Assembly: GCF_010692325.1 (NCBI RefSeq)
Contig: NZ_JAAHHW010000039.1
Coordinates: 1 to 56,235, forward strand
From: Moorena sp. SIO3I8
GTDB lineage: Bacteria; Cyanobacteriota; Cyanobacteriia; Cyanobacteriales; Coleofasciculaceae
Direction of reading: 5' to 3'
Length of the DNA stretch: 56,235 bases
The translations under genes were made by a program, and so were the position numbers. Of the stretch, positions 54,389 to 56,235 are shown piece by piece. The notes under the pieces are model-generated. The model was not told the DNA's origin and ran no database searches. It was given only the letters and a program-made list of their open reading frames with translations. Position 1 is the stretch's first letter, and each line of letters opens with the position of its first letter.

Positions 54389-55278
54389 ATGAAAGTTGAG
54401 GTGGCACAAGATCTGTACCCTTCTAGGGGAGACAAGAGTGGATTTATTAAAAGAAAAGAGCAAATCATTTATGGTACTATTGAACAATTTAAAAAGGCTC
54501 AACTTGATAACAAAGAAGTTACTTTTTATAAAAAAAATGGGTACTTGATTATTGAAAAGATGTTATATTTTAATGAATTAAATAATTTAAAAAATGAAGC
54601 TAAAAAAATAAAAAAAAATCCTTATAAGAATCTGAAAATCCAGAAATTATTAGAGAGATAGACTCTAAAATCGTAAGGTCTGTATTTAATATTCATAAAA
54701 CTAATGAAATATTTAAAAAACTCTGTTACAGTCGGAAGATTTTAAATATTGCAGAAGCATTGCTAGGAAGCCCAACGTATATTCATCAATCAAGAATGAA
54801 TTGTAAAGATAGATTTGATGGTAAAGGGTTTTATTGGCATTCAGATTTTGAGACTTGGCATAGTGAAGATGGTATGCCTAACATGAGAGCTGTAAGCTGT
54901 TCTATTTTGCTTACTGATAATAATGAGTTTAATGGTCCATTACTACTAGTACCAGGCTCTCATAAATACTTTATTCAATGTCCGGGGAAAACTCCAGAAG
55001 CTCATTATAAACACTCTTTAAAGAAACAGGAATATGGCGTACCTACAAAAGACTCAATCACCAAAATAATCAAGAAACATGGTATAACTTCGTTTAAAGC
55101 CAAAGCAGGTTCGGTTATATTTTTTGATTGTAATATAATTCATGGTTCATCTGACAATTTATCACCATTTCCTAGATATAATCTTTTCTTTGTTTACAAT
55201 AGTATATACAATAAATTGATATCTCCCTATGCTGGCACAAAACCAAGACCAGAATTTATTGCATCAAGAGAGCATTAA
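54389..55278 (+). pseudogene. ectD: Ectoine hydroxylase (EctD), one frameshift
   Basis: A non-heme Fe(II)/2-oxoglutarate dioxygenase that makes 5-hydroxyectoine. The strict EctD signature FYWHSDFETWHSEDGMP is intact, with Fe ligands His/Asp, and the distal His in CNIIHGSSDN; also HQSRMNCK, LTDNNEFNGPLLLVPGSH and KKQEYGVP. The N-terminus MKVEVAQDLYPSRGDKSG and NGYLIIEKML fit. The frame breaks near 54628-54650: the first part ends KNLKIQKLLER, and the correct continuation is NPEIIREIDSKIVRSVF in the -1 frame. One extra A in the A4 run at 54635-54638 restores about 296 residues, the family length, so this is either one mutation or a sequencing error. GGAG lies ~10 bp upstream. The gene is AT-rich. 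Confidence 0.9.
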
Positions 55279-55328
55279 TTTATTATAGATAAATCAAATA
55301 GAATTTATCTATAAATTATCAAAAAGTC

Positions 55329-55476
55329 GTAAGCATTCAGCTCTCAGCTCTCAGCTCTCAGCTCTCAGCTCTCAGCTTTGAGCTTTTAAATAAAACAAGT
55401 AAGCATTCGTTTAATCTTTGTTACGTCAGCTGAATGCTGACGGCTGACGGCTGACGGCTGACGGCTGAATGCTTAC
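55329..55476. mobile_element. 148-bp MITE (R3 family) with 8-bp target duplication
   Basis: 13-bp perfect terminal inverted repeats (gtaagcattcagc at 55329, gctgaatgcttac ending 55476) are flanked by the direct repeat aaaaagtc at 55321-55328 and 55477-55484. The interior has ctctcag (left) and ctgacgg (right) 7-bp arrays. It lies between the convergent ectD and ectC. It is the most intact of the R3 copies. Confidence 0.8.
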
Positions 55477-55506
55477 AAAAAGTCTCTGTTGGAGTTGATT
55501 ATTTTA

Positions 55507-55905
55507 TTAGCTTGACTCACTATTTATTTCATAAAAACCTTCTTTATTATGTACCTCTTCTCCAGTCAAAGGAGGATTAAATACACATATCATACGCATG
55601 GTTTCTGTTGCTCTTAAATAATGTCTTTCGTGCTTGTTCAAAAAATACAAAGTACCATCTGAAATAGGATGTATTTCACCTGTTTCTATGTCTTCTATTT
55701 CTCCATTTCCAGCTACACAATAAACAGCTTCGATATGATATTTATACCAAATATAAGTTTCTGTTCCAGCATGAATTAAAGTATCATGTAGAGAAAAGCC
55801 AACTTGGTCATCTTTTAATAAAAAACGACGACTTGTCCAGTTGCCATTTGGTGCTTTAACTTCCCGCTTTGTTCCAATAATTTCTTTTAAGCGACGTACA
55901 ATCAT
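55507..55905 (-). CDS. ectC: L-ectoine synthase (EctC)
   Basis: 132-residue cupin that cyclises N-gamma-acetyl-diaminobutyrate to ectoine, a compatible solute. It begins MIVRRLKEIIGTKREVKAPN. Hallmarks: WTSRRFLLKDDQVGFSLHDT, the cupin core ETYIWYKYHIEAVYCVAGNG (likely iron ligand Glu59), GTLYFLNKHERHYLRA (Tyr87, His95), and CVFNPPLTGEEVHNKEGFY. The family length is about 128-137, so complete. ectD is convergent with it. ectA and ectB, normally upstream of ectC, are not in the window: a transposase follows at 55968. Function here therefore depends on genes elsewhere. Confidence 0.95.
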   Translation of the reverse strand: MIVRRLKEIIGTKREVKAPNGNWTSRRFLLKDDQVGFSLHDTLIHAGTETYIWYKYHIEAVYCVAGNGEIEDIETGEIHPISDGTLYFLNKHERHYLRATETMRMICVFNPPLTGEEVHNKEGFYEINSESS

Positions 55906-55967
55906 ATAGTATTTCTTATTTACATATACTAATTACTACATATTGTATCCCACATTCCGCAGGTTTG

Positions 55968-56235
55968 TTACACCAGTAGATAATATTTTTGGCAGGGAGC
56001 ACCAAGAAACTGAAGAATCCTGTGATGCTCATGAGTTAAGTTGACAATTTGCTCGACTCCGCCTAGGATAACTAAATGAATCGACTGAAAGCACTGAAAT
56101 ACCCACCGCATTGTCGGGGTAGCCGTCGGCTTACCCAATTGGTTGTTAATAGTTTGCTTAGTCCGGGCGAGAGCTTGGCGTAAGGCTCTTTGGGCGAGAG
56201 TGTAAACCAATAAACAAAGACGGTCATCAAAGAGA
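55968..56235 (-). CDS. IS1634-type transposase, C-terminal part, cut by window edge
   Basis: The frame is open to the right edge: LFDDRLCLLVYTLAQRALR, then NQLGKPTATPTMRWVFQCFQ and ILQFLGAPCQKYYLLV then stop. This is the conserved end of large IS1634-family DDE transposases (LGKPTxxPTxRWxFQ). The N-terminal part is beyond the window. It lies 60 bp upstream of ectC on the same strand, so it separates ectC from any upstream ectA/ectB. Confidence 0.85.
   Translation of the reverse strand, partial: LFDDRLCLLVYTLAQRALRQALARTKQTINNQLGKPTATPTMRWVFQCFQSIHLVILGGVEQIVNLTHEHHRILQFLGAPCQKYYLLV

Noticed and set aside
1-56235. tRNA or rRNA genes
   Set aside because: I looked for TPsiC-arm patterns and rRNA cores by eye and found none that folded; a tRNA scan was not possible here.

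Overview
The window looks like chromosome from a filamentous, repeat-rich cyanobacterium. The octamer GCGATCGC (HIP1) is scattered through it. Several genes are of cyanobacterial type: long-form IspH, RNase E ending in the arginine-rich PNPase-binding peptide, a CHASE2 Ser/Thr kinase, and DUF4278 and DUF1350 proteins. Intergenic DNA is large and packed with heptamer minisatellites and dispersed palindromes. A Moorena/Okeania-type marine genome fits, but that is inference; there is no rRNA and I found no tRNA.

Layout. 1-1.6 kb: a caspase-like protease (cut by the left edge) with an alpha/beta-hydrolase upstream. 2.5-5.4 kb: a PlsY-like membrane domain fused to a PEP-synthase-like protein. 6.2-9.6 kb: recG and a hypothetical gene. 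9.9-12.3 kb: a repeated leader, a structured region and the ammonium transporter amt. 12.8-15 kb: an SGNH hydrolase and ispH. 15.4-16.1 kb: a DUF433/DUF5615 toxin-antitoxin pair. 16.3-22.6 kb: LptF/G permease, a small XRE regulator, two hypothetical genes and a DUF790 nuclease. 22.8-28.9 kb: galE, a glycosyltransferase and an ABC exporter with a histidine-kinase-like tail, perhaps a cell-surface glycan group. 29-34.2 kb: subtilase plus lipoprotein, and a GH116 glucosidase. 35-39.7 kb: DUF4278, a membrane protein and a CHASE2 kinase. 40-43.4 kb: DUF1350, hisG and a pteridine group (folK, folB, SDR reductase). 43.6-50 kb: an orphan response regulator, rnhB-rne and a cysteine desulfurase. 50.9-52.9 kb: a zinc-ribbon protein and an XRE regulator.

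The right end (53-56.2 kb) is an accessory island. A decayed IS1-type element and an inverted-repeat fragment precede an AT-rich pair: ectoine hydroxylase (ectD, broken by one frameshift) and ectoine synthase (ectC), convergent. Between them sits a 148-bp miniature element with 13-bp terminal inverted repeats and an 8-bp target duplication. An IS1634-type transposase runs off the right edge where ectA/ectB would normally be sought.

Much of what is unusual lies in non-coding structure. Several dispersed repeat families are present, some nested in each other. One palindromic repeat reads in frame through a kinase gene. Two ~400-bp element copies lie 35 kb apart in opposite orientation. A ~250-bp leader with a short conserved upstream ORF occurs twice.
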